Shown here piece after piece: positions 45,876-55,678 of a stretch of 64,000 bases of DNA. This stretch comes from Tricholoma matsutake (lineage: Eukaryota > Basidiomycota > Agaricomycetes > Agaricales > Tricholomataceae). The notes under the pieces are model-generated. The model was not told the DNA's origin. It ran no database searches and saw only the letters and a list, made by a program, of their open reading frames with translations. Numbering within the stretch: the first letter of the stretch is position 1; the number at the start of each line of letters is the position of its first letter. Made by a program: the position numbers and the translations under genes. Where the stretch lies: the NCBI GenBank assembly GCA_026075535.2, contig AP026546.1:7936001-8000000 (forward strand). The letters are read 5' to 3'.

Positions 45876-46964
45876 TTAAAAACCCTCGTCCTCAATTGTG
45901 GCGAGAGCTTCTTTCTTTTCTTCTTCGTCTAGTTCTCCTATGATCGCTCGGATCCTAGAGTAGGCTTCTTTTCCTTTATTCTTTGGGGATGGCCGGTCCT
46001 CGGTCCTCTTTTCCCCTTTCTTGTGTTCGGTTGCTCTGTGTCTGGGCTGGTGGCACACAAAGCACAATCCTTTCTTCATGTGTTTGATCCTCTCCTGGTG
46101 GGAGAGGCAGTTGATCTCGAGTGGGGTTTCCTTTGCCTTAGAGGCCGGGAGCTTCCTTGTAAAAGCCTCCTGCAGCCTCCCTGTTATGGCTTTTGCTCTC
46201 CTCCACTGTCCATCATACTTGGAGGCAGCGTTGATCATTCCTTCCAAGGTTGTCGGGATCGTTTCCATATTGAAAACTCTTTCAAGGAGCTTGGGGTTCA
46301 GCCCATCCATGAAGAGTTCGATGAGGGCAGTGTCCTCGTTGATTCCCGCCTTCTCTCGCAGGATTCGGAACTGCACAATGTAGTCCTCCAGGTCCTGTCC
46401 CTGCTTCAATGTCTTCATCTCAGTTCTGGCCCTGCCAGCTTCGTCGATTGGCGTGAACGCTGTCTTGAGCGCCAATTCAAAGGCTGACCAAGTTCCTAGG
46501 TCATCTCTTTCTGCCCATGTCTGTGCCCAGGGTGCAGCGGTTCCTCCGTTCATGAAGGACAATGCGAAGATGATTTTCTTCTCGTCGGTGTCGTAGATTC
46601 CATGGTTTACTCTCAAATAGAGTTTTACTTCTTGTAAGAACTTTGCAGTTCTCATTCGGTCGCCTGTGAAGTCAGAGGGGGTTCAGATTCTAATCTCCTT
46701 GGTCAATGCAGTGGGTTCGGTAGACATGTTGGCGTTGTCATCGGATAGGGAGAATGGATCTCATTCTGGGGTTTCTTCTTTATCGAAGGGTCTAAAATCC
46801 TCTTTGTCGAGGTATCGGGGTTCTTCATCACTGGTTCTCCTTGAGAACCACTTCTGTGCTGGTTCTGAGTATCATACTAGTCGACCCTGGTATCTATACC
46901 ATGGGGTTCTTCCTGATGATGATGCTCCAGTTGGAGGTCTGTCTGGGCTTTGTCTGAAAGACAT
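45876..46964 (-). pseudogene. G-II gag
   Basis: A start ATG at 46964 gives MSFRQSPDRPPTG. TGA stops at 46761-46763 and 46683-46685 are at the same codons as in G-I. From 46655 the frame is open: FLQEVKLYLRVNHGIYDTDE, WAERDDLGTWSAFE, then the knuckle CFVCHQPRHRATEH, in which the Gly of the knuckle is also replaced by Arg. It ends at TAA 45876-45878. Confidence 0.85.
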
Positions 46965-47007
46965 TGTGTCTGCACCTAGGTGGACTTCGTAGATCAGCTT
47001 GACCTTT

Positions 47008-47806
47008 TGTTAAGACTATAGGTCTTTAACTCAGCCTCGGCTTTGTGTGTTACAGTTGGAGGCTTTCCAACTGTCTCGTATCGCACTAGGAGACTTTCCT
47101 AGTGTATCGGGCTTCCTGCCTTCACTTGGGTACTTCCTCAAGTTGTCACGGCTTTCTGTACTCAGAGGCTTTCTGAGTAGACCATCAGTTCATGTATCAC
47201 AGTTGGAGGCTTTCCAACTGTCGAGTTCAGGTTATCACAGCTAGGGGCTTCCTAAGCTGTCGAGTTTGAGTGTATCACAACTAAGGGACTTCCTTAGTTG
47301 TCGAGTGTTCTGGTTGAGTCTAAGACCATTGGTTGAATTAGGTCAAGCTGGAGAATACACAGAGTGTAGCTACAGCTTATATACTGTTCCAGGACTATCT
47401 ATCATCCAATTGGAAAGTGAGATGCTTATCAGGTAAATATAGACAAGAACAATAGAGACAATAGGCCTCATGCCTCGCATGAGGCATCCAATGTCAAGGA
47501 GTGCTGTGGTGCAGCATATCAGAGAACAATAAGAGAATAGCCTCATGCCTGGCATGAGGCGTCCGATGTCACAGATCCGATGTCAAGGATCCGGTGTCAA
47601 GGACATGCTGCAGCGCAGCATGTCGATCATGAGTGTCCGACGTTACGGACCTCGTGTCAAAGGGCTGTCATATTGCAGTATGCATGGGAGTGGGTTCAGG
47701 TGCATGGAGTCACCATGCGTCAAAGTGTCTCCCATCGGAAGTGAGTCAAATCGAACAAGAAAAATGAAGTGCCTGGTCTTGCGGGTCCAGATAACAAATC
47801 ATAACA
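47008..47806 (-). repeat. 5' LTR of G-II with stem-loop array
   Basis: 799 bp, the same length as the other LTR of G-II. The stem-loop array lies at about 47053-47304. Minus-strand internal sequence after it starts AAAGGTCAAGCTGATC; no clear tRNA-type primer site was recognised. Confidence 0.92.
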
Positions 47807-47811
47807 GTCTA

Positions 47812-48153
47812 TGTCAATATACAAACTGAGGAATACAAGGTGAAACTAACTAAGCTTAAATACTGTAGTCTGGAATAATGCGGAACAGGAATGAAGACTG
47901 CAGCAGTGTCTTCACTGCGTAGATAAATTACCTATGGGAGCTGCACAAGAATCCATAGTCGAATTTGCAATAGAGACGGCAGCCTTGGAAAGGCAGCCGT
48001 GGATGCTGTACAAGGTGGCCTGATGCACAGCAGTGTGGGCAGTGCAAGGTGGCCAGGAACGAAATCAGGAGGCATAGACAAAAGTCATGTTCGACGTGCA
48101 GGAAAGAGTTGGATGGATGCGGGTTCTGATCGGGCGAGGAACAGTTCTTGACA
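47812..48153 (-). repeat. G-V 5' LTR, outer part
   Basis: It matches 22297-22638 with scattered C/T and G/A differences and ends GTTCTTGACA, followed by the G-V target duplication CTACA. G-II separates it from its neighbour at 40201-40244. Confidence 0.85.
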
Positions 48154-48570
48154 CTACAGCTGGATGTGAAGGAAGCTCAGGATAACATGCTATGCACTGA
48201 AATTTCGCAAGCCCTCTCTGCTAATGAGCATCATTCTGATAAGTTCCCTTTTCAGAAGGGTCACTGAGTTGTACTGTCAACATTGAACAGGCAGCATGAC
48301 TATAAATCAAAAGGCGAGAAGTGTGTGGCAAAATTTATACCTCGCTATGATGGCCCATATATTGTGACAGACACAGCAGCTGAAGTATCTACCATCACTG
48401 TCGACATGCCTAATAATCTGAACACATTTTCAACTTTCCATGCCTCTCAAGTGCTACCATTCGTGGAGAATGACAAGGATCTTTTCCCTTCCCAGGAGCA
48501 AGAACAACCACAACCGGTAGTCATTGAAGGTGAGGAGGAGTACTATGTGGATCAAATCCTGGATGAATGT
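48154..48570 (+). pseudogene. G-IV integrase C-terminus and start of chromodomain
   Basis: The frame continues from 21927: LQLDVKEAQDNMLCTEISQA, then KFPFQKGH, KCVAKFIPRYDGPYIV, FHASQVLPFVENDKDLFPSQ and EEEYYVDQILDE, the beginning of a chromodomain. A TGA occurs near 48268. The solo LTR at 48571 cuts the chromodomain, which resumes at 49920. Confidence 0.8.
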
Positions 48571-49919
48571 TGATAGGTCCACCTCATCGTTCAAGCTCGG
48601 AAAGCACATCTACGATCATTGTTGAAGCTCTATAAAGTTCTACAGACCTCTCCAAAGCTCTACAAACCTCTCAGAACCTCTACAAACCTCTACAAAGTCA
48701 CGAGAATGCTTCGAAATCCTTCGCAACGCTTCAAAACTCTTTGCGACACCTCAAAATTCTTTGTACGCCTTCGGCCGCCATAGTACAACTCCCCCAACCT
48801 TCAGACAGCTCAGGATATACACATGGAGCATCGTCGATGAGTTCCGAACCAGTATCGAGCAATATCACAATGATATCAGCCTTCAAACAAGTCCAATATT
48901 TCCTTGACCGACTTCGAAAATCATTGAACATCAAAAATCGACATCAGACACTATATCGCTATCCAAATAATCATCGCACACATGCCAGACGTATCCCCTA
49001 CCATTGTCGAACAATATCGCACCGATATCGGGCCACAAATGAAGTCCGAAGAATCTTCAAAAATCTTCGAAAAATATCAAACCTCGAAAAACATTGTCAG
49101 ACACAGTATTTCCTGTTCAAATGATCTTTGGACGCATGCTGGACACATGGGACACTATATCAAGTATATCGAACACATTTTGACTGCATGTGCATGCATA
49201 CAATCCGCTCGAAGCAGTTTCCAATCTTTTATTCAATTTATAACAAGGACAGTCTGCTTTTAGCTATTCTTTCTTATTATTTCTTTATCATGTGTTATAT
49301 TCACCCCTTCTAGGCTCGCTTTATTGTTCTGATATACTTATATTGTATTTTGCCTCGAGTTTTCCACATGTTTGCCTCATGTTCTCTAGCCTTTTTAGGT
49401 ACTTTCTTTATTTTATATAAAAAGATGTACTAGATACAAAGAAAAACAAGAAAGTCGTTGTCTTCCTCCCAGATCACAGTGATTTGAGAGTTTGGTTTAG
49501 TCTTATTCAGTCCGAAGTTTGGTGTTTTACACTAAACTTCCTCAAAATTCCTCAAAATTCCTTGCATTATGCTATTTTTGCTCTCGTTTCCCTTGATTCA
49601 CCTTTGCTTTGCTTCTACTACTCGTCTAGTCCCCCAATCTTGCATCCAATCATATTTGCGCACTCAAAATTCCTCAAAACTTCTTTGAAAAGCATCATGA
49701 CATCTCAAAAATCATCGCAATGTCTCAAAAATCATTGCAAGTCCTTGAAACACATTCTTTTGGCTTTGAACTGCTTCGACAAGCAGTCCTTCTATGGCTA
49801 TTTGACAGTCAATCTGACAGGTGATGTCTAGAGGGCCTCGCATCCTTCCTCTGACTTGTGTTATACCATCTGAAGCCATTTTGTGGGTTTTGTTTGGGTT
49901 TCCGGGTTGAGCACCATCA
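48571..49919 (+). repeat. solo LTR, G1 family (LTR3)
   Basis: 1349 bp, TGATAGGTCCACC to GAGCACCATCA. The 4-bp flanks ATGT and ACGT differ by one C/T change. It lies inside the chromodomain of G-IV and matches LTR1 and LTR4 over its length. Confidence 0.85.
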
Positions 49920-50067
49920 ACGTAAGCAAGGAAGGGGGACTCAGTATCTCATACATTGGCATGGCTATGGACTGGAGGAAGACTGCTGGCTACCAGGATG
50001 GGAAGTTCTAGACTGTGAGGCTCTAGATATCTGGTTGGCATGGAAGAAAACAAGTTGCAGTACATAG
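49920..50067 (+). pseudogene. G-IV chromodomain, C-terminal half
   Basis: Reads RKQGRGTQYLIHWHGYGLEE, then DCWLPGWEVLDCEALDIWLA, a typical chromodomain end, to TAG 50065-50067. The conserved Trp and aromatic residues are present. It completes the part that ends at 48570. Confidence 0.8.
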
Positions 50068-50184
50068 CTTTTCTTTTGTTTGCTGGCCAGTAGCTTTTCC
50101 CCACTGGGGTTTTTGAGGCACCCGTGTGCATGCCCCCTTTTTTTTAGTTAATTTTTCTTGCTTGGTGGATTTTTTTAAATTTTT

Positions 50185-50198
50185 CAGGGGGGGGAGGG
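50185..50198 (+). promoter_or_regulatory. polypurine tract of G-IV
   Basis: CAGGGGGGGGAGGG lies directly before TGTAACAATG at 50199 and marks the start of the 3' LTR of this plus-strand element. Confidence 0.75.
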
Positions 50199-50486
50199 TG
50201 TAACAATGTTACTTGTTGACACTTATTTACCATATTCCTCAGATTACATCCTCGGACATCACATGGACACAACCTTTGTAAGTGCATGCTGTGTTAGGGA
50301 CACATACTTCACTAGAGTCCAAATCCAGAGCTAAGCATGCAAAAGAGGTATTTTATAAGCGCGAGATCTCTATGAGTGATAATAAGGATGATGATGGTGT
50401 GTAGTGTAAAGGTTGCATCCATGTAATGTCCAAGGATGTAATCCGAGGAATATGGTAAATAAGTGTCAACAAGTAACATCGTTACA
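50199..50486. repeat. abnormal 3' end of G-IV: 78 bp of LTR plus a complete inverted LTR
   Basis: 50199-50276 repeats the first 78 bp of the 5' LTR in plus orientation. From 50277 to 50486 a full 210-bp LTR follows in reverse orientation and touches the target duplication TTGAA. An ordinary element would end with a complete plus-strand LTR. Confidence 0.85.
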
Positions 50487-52235
50487 TTGAATCATTCACA
50501 ATTTTCTTTGAATAAGGCCATGAGTTCCATATGAACCAGAGTCCTCAATTTGTGAGTGGCTGTTTGCCCTGACTTGATTTGTTGTGCCTCAAGTTTGCGC
50601 CGCTGATGTGGTGTTCTTACAGGCAGTTTCTGATTTGACTTCACATTGGGTGGGTTTAAAAGGTCAAAGCCTGATTCTTTGGCTATGGCAGTATGGAGAT
50701 GAGCGTCAACAACAATTTTATTCTTCACTAGAAAATCAAGTCCTAGAATAAGGTCAGTATGGAGGTTGGGACAAATGACTGTGTTGATTGTGCATGACTT
50801 CCCAATGGCGTCCAGTGATTGGATGAGTAATCTACAAAAATGCATTAAGATGAGAGGACTGGAATTGAGAGTATTTTCTTTGTCGAAGGCGCCAGAAACA
50901 GAAAGAGTCTTGAAAAGTGGTCGAGGTGTGAGGCAAAGTATCTCTGCAAGGTTACTAGAAATCAAGACTGCGGAGGAACCATGGTCAATAAGGGCTTCCA
51001 TGGGTGTAGGCACACAGGTGGCGGGTGCATTAATGCAACAAGTCCAGATGAGATGGGGAGGGAGAGAGAGTGATGGAGGCACGTACTCATCTGCTTCATT
51101 TGCATCCACAAATTCATCTGAATCTTCATTGCTCACATCATCCTCAAAGACAGCTGCTCCTTCAAAGATGGCAGCAATGGTGGTGGTGCCTTGCTTTTTC
51201 TTCTTGTATGCCACTCTGGCCTTGGCGGCATGCACGGGTGTCACCTTTTTGCAGTCTTCAGCTGTTGGATGGGGGTTGGTGCAGTTGTGGCTGATATGTT
51301 CCACATAGAAAACTCGGCACTTGAAGCATCCTTGGTGAAGCTTGAGTAGTTCCTTCTCAGTGTCAGTGAGATGTACGAGAGGTGTGAAGCCACTGTATGT
51401 GGGGGTGGAAGTGGAAGTGCTGTTGGATGTGTTCAGGATGCTTGAATCGCACAAAACATTGCCAGCCTTTGTAGCATGAGCTACCCACCCAGAACCTCGG
51501 GCAGCTTGAAGGTCCAATTCCAAGAGTTGAAGGCACTCCAACCAGTCATTGAAGTCTGTGATAGCATCGAGAGTTCCCTTGGTGGCACCCAGGGCCACAC
51601 CATTGTTCACTTTGTAGAGTCGCTTCAGTCTGTCAGAGAGTCGGGGAAGTAAATGAAGTCAGAAATGGTCTTCGGGGGTGTGATATGGGGATTTAGCAGC
51701 TTTGAGCTTGTCATTTGCATTGCGGACTTTGTTAACCCAGGTCAAGAAATTCATGGAACCCTGAATGGTGATTTGGTCCTGCACAAGGTTGTCCTCCCAG
51801 GTATGGGGCAAGAATTTCTTCTTGAACGTGACGAGGAATTTGGGGGAAGGTGAGTGCTACAAGCCGAGCTTCTTCAGCCAAGATCCATGACTGCACAGTG
51901 CTGGACTCAAAGTTGTAGATAATCTTTCCTATGCGGTCGGCCGCATCAATGTCTTTCATCAAAAAGTAACATCAGCAAGCATTGTCAAATTGATGCATGA
52001 CATGGACTGTCAAACATCTGGCAGATAAGATGGGAGCTGCAGAAGGGGACACCTGGCAGACTTCCGCCAGCACATACAAGGGGTCAACAACTGGGGTCAT
52101 GGCTGTAGGGTGAACAGGGCAGGGTGCAAAAGATTCAGAGTCTGAGTTGGATGACGGGATGTGTCTGAGTGTGAGGTTATGTGTTTGTTGAGGAAGAGGG
52201 GCAGGCAACACATTTAAAGAGGTCAAGGGTGACAA
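50487..52235 (-). pseudogene. gypsy G-III gag and protease
   Basis: Read downwards: a Ser/Pro-rich N-terminus (MSPLTSLNVLPAPLPQQTHN), capsid region (RIGKIIYNFESSTVQSWI, then VTFKKKFLPHTWED), then an open frame 51610-50492 with DWLECLQLLELDLQAARGSG, a zinc-knuckle-like CFKCRVFYVEHISHNC and a protease segment. The active site reads D-H-G (ALIDHGSSAVLIS) in place of D-S-G. The frame ends FKENCE, TGA, FN and then continues as NMEPFTTG at 12889. Upstream to about 52640 the Pro/Leu-rich frames are too broken to define a start. Confidence 0.78.
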
Positions 52236-52702
52236 TGCGGCTTCGATGGGGGCTGGTGTGGCAAGTCATGCTCGACTCCTGGTGGTGAGCGGGGTAGGCA
52301 GTGATGGGAGTCGAGACAGGTTGTATGTTTCTGTTGGAGGGGGTGTAAAGGTGGTGGTTGTGGTATAAAAAGGATACCAGGTCAATGGAGGTTATATGTA
52401 TTTGACAGGTATTGCCTTTTGCATGGGGATTGGGGCAAACCTAATCGCTTGGGCATGATAAGATGATAGGCTCACAGTTGCGGCAGGTGAGGCTCCTGAG
52501 TGTTTCTCACTTAAAAGGGTTTGATTTGGCTCAGAATAGGCAGACTTTGTTCTCTTAGTGGCAATTAATTGACAGCTTGTGGCATACAGTGGGGTGCAGT
52601 GTTTGTGTGGAGATGTGGACAGCTGGGTTTTTAAACAAGTGATGCAAGTGGGGTGGTTTTGATTGTTGAGGAGTCCAGGCCAAGTTCAAGTTTAAAAAAA
52701 AG

Positions 52703-52852
52703 TGTAACAGAAGTACTCTTGTATGACTGGCACTCAGAGGGAGCAGAATGACATAAACTGGAAGTTGGTATGAATTCAAGAGTGAATGAATATCTAAGAC
52801 ATTGTATGAGAAAGGTCAACCTACATACACGTGACCGTGTGTATTAGTAACA
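52703..52852 (-). repeat. candidate 5' LTR of G-III
   Basis: A 150-bp stretch bounded by TGTAACAG and TAGTAACA. The minus-strand sequence after it, CTTTTTTTTAAAC, resembles the sequence following the G-IV LTR. No second copy is left in the window to prove it. Confidence 0.35.
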
Positions 52853-54255
52853 TGGTGGCTATGTATGGAACTGGTAAGAGAATATGGAATTCTCTTACAT
52901 ATACTCATGGAAAAGTATCTACATTACAAGAAAATACAACTAATATATACTATTAATACTATTGATACTAAATATGTGGTATAGGAATAAGCCATGGGAA
53001 GGAAAAGCACTCATGAAATGAGTGCTTATATACCCCGTGGCTGCACACAGACCATTTGGTTGTGCTTGCGCCCCAAAAAAAGAAAGTGGCACCACTTGCC
53101 AAACAATTCCCACAACCACCAACAACTCACAACACTGCTTCCTCTCTCTCCACTTCCTCTCACTGCCAACAGTACCCACTGCCTACCTTAGAAACACTGC
53201 ACCTCAACCACAAAGTGGGCCCAAATGATGAGCTAGTCATCATTTGGGCCCCAGGTATGTTTTTTATTGTTCATTTCATCTTTTTTTCTACTAACAATAC
53301 ATTTCTTTTTGTTTAGTTTTTTGCATCCCAAGCCCTGCCCCACGCCCCTCCCAATGCCATACTGACACCAACACCAGCTGACAGAATAGCGATAATGTCG
53401 CAAAGTAAGCCCAAACGACACTAGTTAGTGTCATTTGGGCTGTAGGGTATGTTTTTTATGATTCATTTATTGTGTTTACTAACTAACTAGCTATTATTTC
53501 TTCTTTTTAGGTTCTTGCTTGTTCACAATGATGCCTACCTGTGCCCTACACTGCCACTGTGAGCCTCTGCTCATGGGGCCACAATGTTGGACAACAACAC
53601 CGAGATGCCATGTCACGCAGCGCCACCACCCCATCTGCGAGCCACTGCTCATAGGGGGCAATGGAGGTACTGACTACGAACAACGGTGAAAATGGGGAGG
53701 ATGGCAACAAACAACAGGGAGGGGATGACAAACATCAATGCAAGGGCAATGAATGGCAATGCAAGGGCAACAAATGATAACAATGCAAGGACAGCAGACA
53801 ACAATGCAAGGACAACAAATGACAATGCTGGGGTAAAGTGAACGCAGGGTACAACAAACAACAAGGCTGACAACAATGAATACCGGGGGACGACATATGA
53901 TGCCCCACTCTCGCTACAAACACAAGACAGTGGGGGCTTTCTATTTCTTTCTTTTTTTGTTACCTCTTTTTTTCTTTTTTCTTTCTATTAGCAACTGCCC
54001 CCACCGCTGCGAGCACCTGCTCACAGGGTGATGTAATTAGTTTCAATAAGTATATAATAAAATTTATCTATACTGTAAAAATAGTAGTAAAACCAGTCGA
54101 AACCAGTCTTTTTGGGGCAACTGAACTGAATAGGACTGGTCCTATTCAGTTTGGTTGCAGTCCTCCAAGTTTGGGCAATGGTTTGGACTGGTTGTGGTCC
54201 ACGGTTGCCCTCTTGGGGGTCGAAAAACTGGACTGAACTAGACCTTAAAACACTA
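52853..54255. mobile_element. hAT-like element C, related to hAT-A, left end not found
   Basis: The right terminus GACCTTAAAACACTA is of the TAGTGTT family. From about 53010 the sequence matches the reverse complement of hAT-A (GTGGCTGCACACAGACCAT segment). It contains two good intron-like segments (53255-53316, 53447-53510), each preceded by a GGGCCCAAAT or GCCCAAACGAC hairpin, and three GAGC...GCTC palindromes (53558, 53636, 54009). No 8-bp TSD could be paired, and no left terminus was found. Confidence 0.65.
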
Positions 54256-55628
54256 CCCAGAAATTGGTCTTTTACCCAAAAGAAGAATTGGAACATGATC
54301 AAAACCTTTCTCTCTCTAGCTTGAGTTGGAGTGCTTTACTCTGGCCCTGCCAACTTGCTGCTCTCAAGATGGCAACATGCAGAAAAGTTCATTCAATCTA
54401 TATTGTTGGCTAATTTCTTTTCCCCCTCTGAAGTATCCTGAGACACCCAACTTTGGGGAATGGATGGTTCCATGATCCCCACATCTGCAGGCCCTCTAGT
54501 TGACAAATTGGTCACATCTGGCCCACATACCATCATCATGAAGCTCCTTGGCTGCAACGTCTTGATCCTCCATGGTGAACTTGTTGGGATTATTGGTGGT
54601 CTTGTCCTCTCAGATTCTCAGAATAATTCTGCAGTGATTTACACTGACCATCCTCAACTCAACAAGACTCATTGACGATAGCAAAACCTCTGCTAATATT
54701 GAGGCTCGCCTTCATCACATGAATGGCCGCTCCTATTATAAGTGGATACTTCATCTTATAAGTTCTTGACAGGCAGTCATCCACTACACAAGGGGGCCAC
54801 TCAGCTGAGTCTTCTACTACTTCTATTCTCAATGTGTCCGCAGACTATTATGCCTCTAAATCTCAACACATCCATTCATACATACATTATGCTCCTCTCC
54901 CCACCTTCTTCATGGATCCCTTCACCTTTTTCACCCCTATTGACAGCTGGATCAAGTCAAACATTTGAAGCTTCACTGATCATGTGCTCTCAGATCAATG
55001 CTCTCAGGAACTTGAGCTAAATCATGGCCTCCACTTAGTATGATCTGTCTATGACCCAACCCCTCCCCCAGCCTATCCCTACCTGTGCTCCTTATCATGC
55101 TATTCTGCACTTGTTCAACTTTATGCATGTTCTGGACAGCTCCCCACAGCAATGCATCTCCACTCCTGACAAAAAATCAACTCCTATCAATGCCAGTTTG
55201 GCTGCCTTGACACTCCGGAGGATGAACACCACCTCTTTGTTGAATGCCCCTACTTTGCTAAACTACGGTCCAGCAGCCTCACAGCCATTATGGAATACAC
55301 AGAAGTCAAGTGTCAGGACTTGGTTGAAAAGCACCTACTGTCTAGTGAAATAGTGCAACACCTCATAATTGCAGCTAAGTCCCTGTTCTCTGATGACAGT
55401 GCCACATGGCCACTACACTGTACTGCCTTCTACCTAGGTCAGATCCCTGACATCATCAAACTCCTGGGGTTCAAGCAGTGTGCACTACATTCCTCCCTAC
55501 ACCCCTCTATTTGATTGTCTCATGACTTACACTCCATCGCATCAGAATGGCATACTCAGTCAATTGGTCTTGCCAGTCGCATTTGGGGCCAAGTTCAACG
55601 TGTGACTGCCGCTGGAGCTGGTTTTTGA
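54256..55628 (+). pseudogene. LINE 3' part: RNase H-like and C-terminal zinc-finger region
   Basis: The frame reads GVLYSGPANLLLSRWQHAEK, then LWGMDGSMIPTSAG and LHGELVGIIGGLVLS, the start and second motif of an RNase H domain, followed by IYTDHPQLNKTH. Further on comes a C-terminal finger CQFGCLDTPEDEHHLFVECP near 55190, as in mushroom LINEs. It ends GLASRIWGQVQRVTAAGAGF with TGA 55626-55628. Frames change several times. It is the continuation of 6217-8327. Confidence 0.75.
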
Positions 55629-55678
55629 TTTTAATGACAGTATATTACGCATTGCACATTACAGTGTATTTTCCACCG

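Larger units (their letters stand above)
40245..47806 (-). mobile_element. full-length gypsy element G-II
   Basis: Two LTRs of 799 bp (40245-41043 and 47008-47806) and a TSD GTCTA (40240-40244, 47807-47811) bound the element. It encodes gag, pol and ORF3 on the minus strand. It is the same family as G-I, in opposite orientation, in the same host element. The two LTRs differ at about 15 sites, almost all at CpG positions, so the insertion looks young. Confidence 0.93.
21933..48153 (-). mobile_element. gypsy element G-V with antisense accessory gene and three nested gypsies
   Basis: Outer TSD CTACA is at 21928-21932 and 48154-48158, and G-IV integrase sequence continues across. The element is on the minus strand: pol reads downwards to 31342, and a polypurine tract abuts the LTR at 22638. 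LTR termini are TGTCAAGAAC and GTTCTTAACA in this orientation. The order in the sense direction is: 5' LTR remnants, (deletion), gag end, protease, RT-RNase H, integrase, chromodomain, an antisense gene (22776-31255), polypurine tract, 3' LTR. G-II and G-VII lie in its 5' LTR and G-I lies in the antisense gene. Confidence 0.78.
12895..50486 (+). mobile_element. gypsy element G-IV with everything nested in it
   Basis: A 210-bp LTR at 12895-13104 and LTR sequence at 50199-50486 bound the insertion. TTGAA flanks both ends (12890-12894, 50487-50491). Removing the insertion joins the two halves of G-III in frame. Its own parts are a leader, gag, protease, RT-RNase H, integrase with chromodomain, and a polypurine tract at 50185-50198. 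These are interrupted by a solo LTR (14028-17524), a hAT element (18491-19237), gypsy G-V (21933-48153) and another solo LTR (48571-49919). The 3' end is abnormal: the last LTR is inverted. Confidence 0.8.

Noticed and set aside
46023..46487. Open frame of 154 codons on the plus strand in G-II
   Set aside because: It is the shadow of gag on the other strand; the same shadow occurs opposite the gag of G-I.
48571..49919. A complete small retrotransposon (TRIM) instead of a solo LTR
   Set aside because: There is no internal duplication, primer site or polypurine tract within the 1349 bp; it matches single LTRs elsewhere.
8328..54255. One single hAT element spanning D1 and C with everything nested inside
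   Set aside because: The outer 8-bp flanks AGATCAAC and CCCAGAAA do not match, and the interiors of D1 and C belong to different subfamilies.
55021..55514. Separate host gene
   Set aside because: Residues CQFGCLDTPEDEHHLFVECP and the ending RIWGQVQRVTAAGAGF place it in the 3' end of the LINE.
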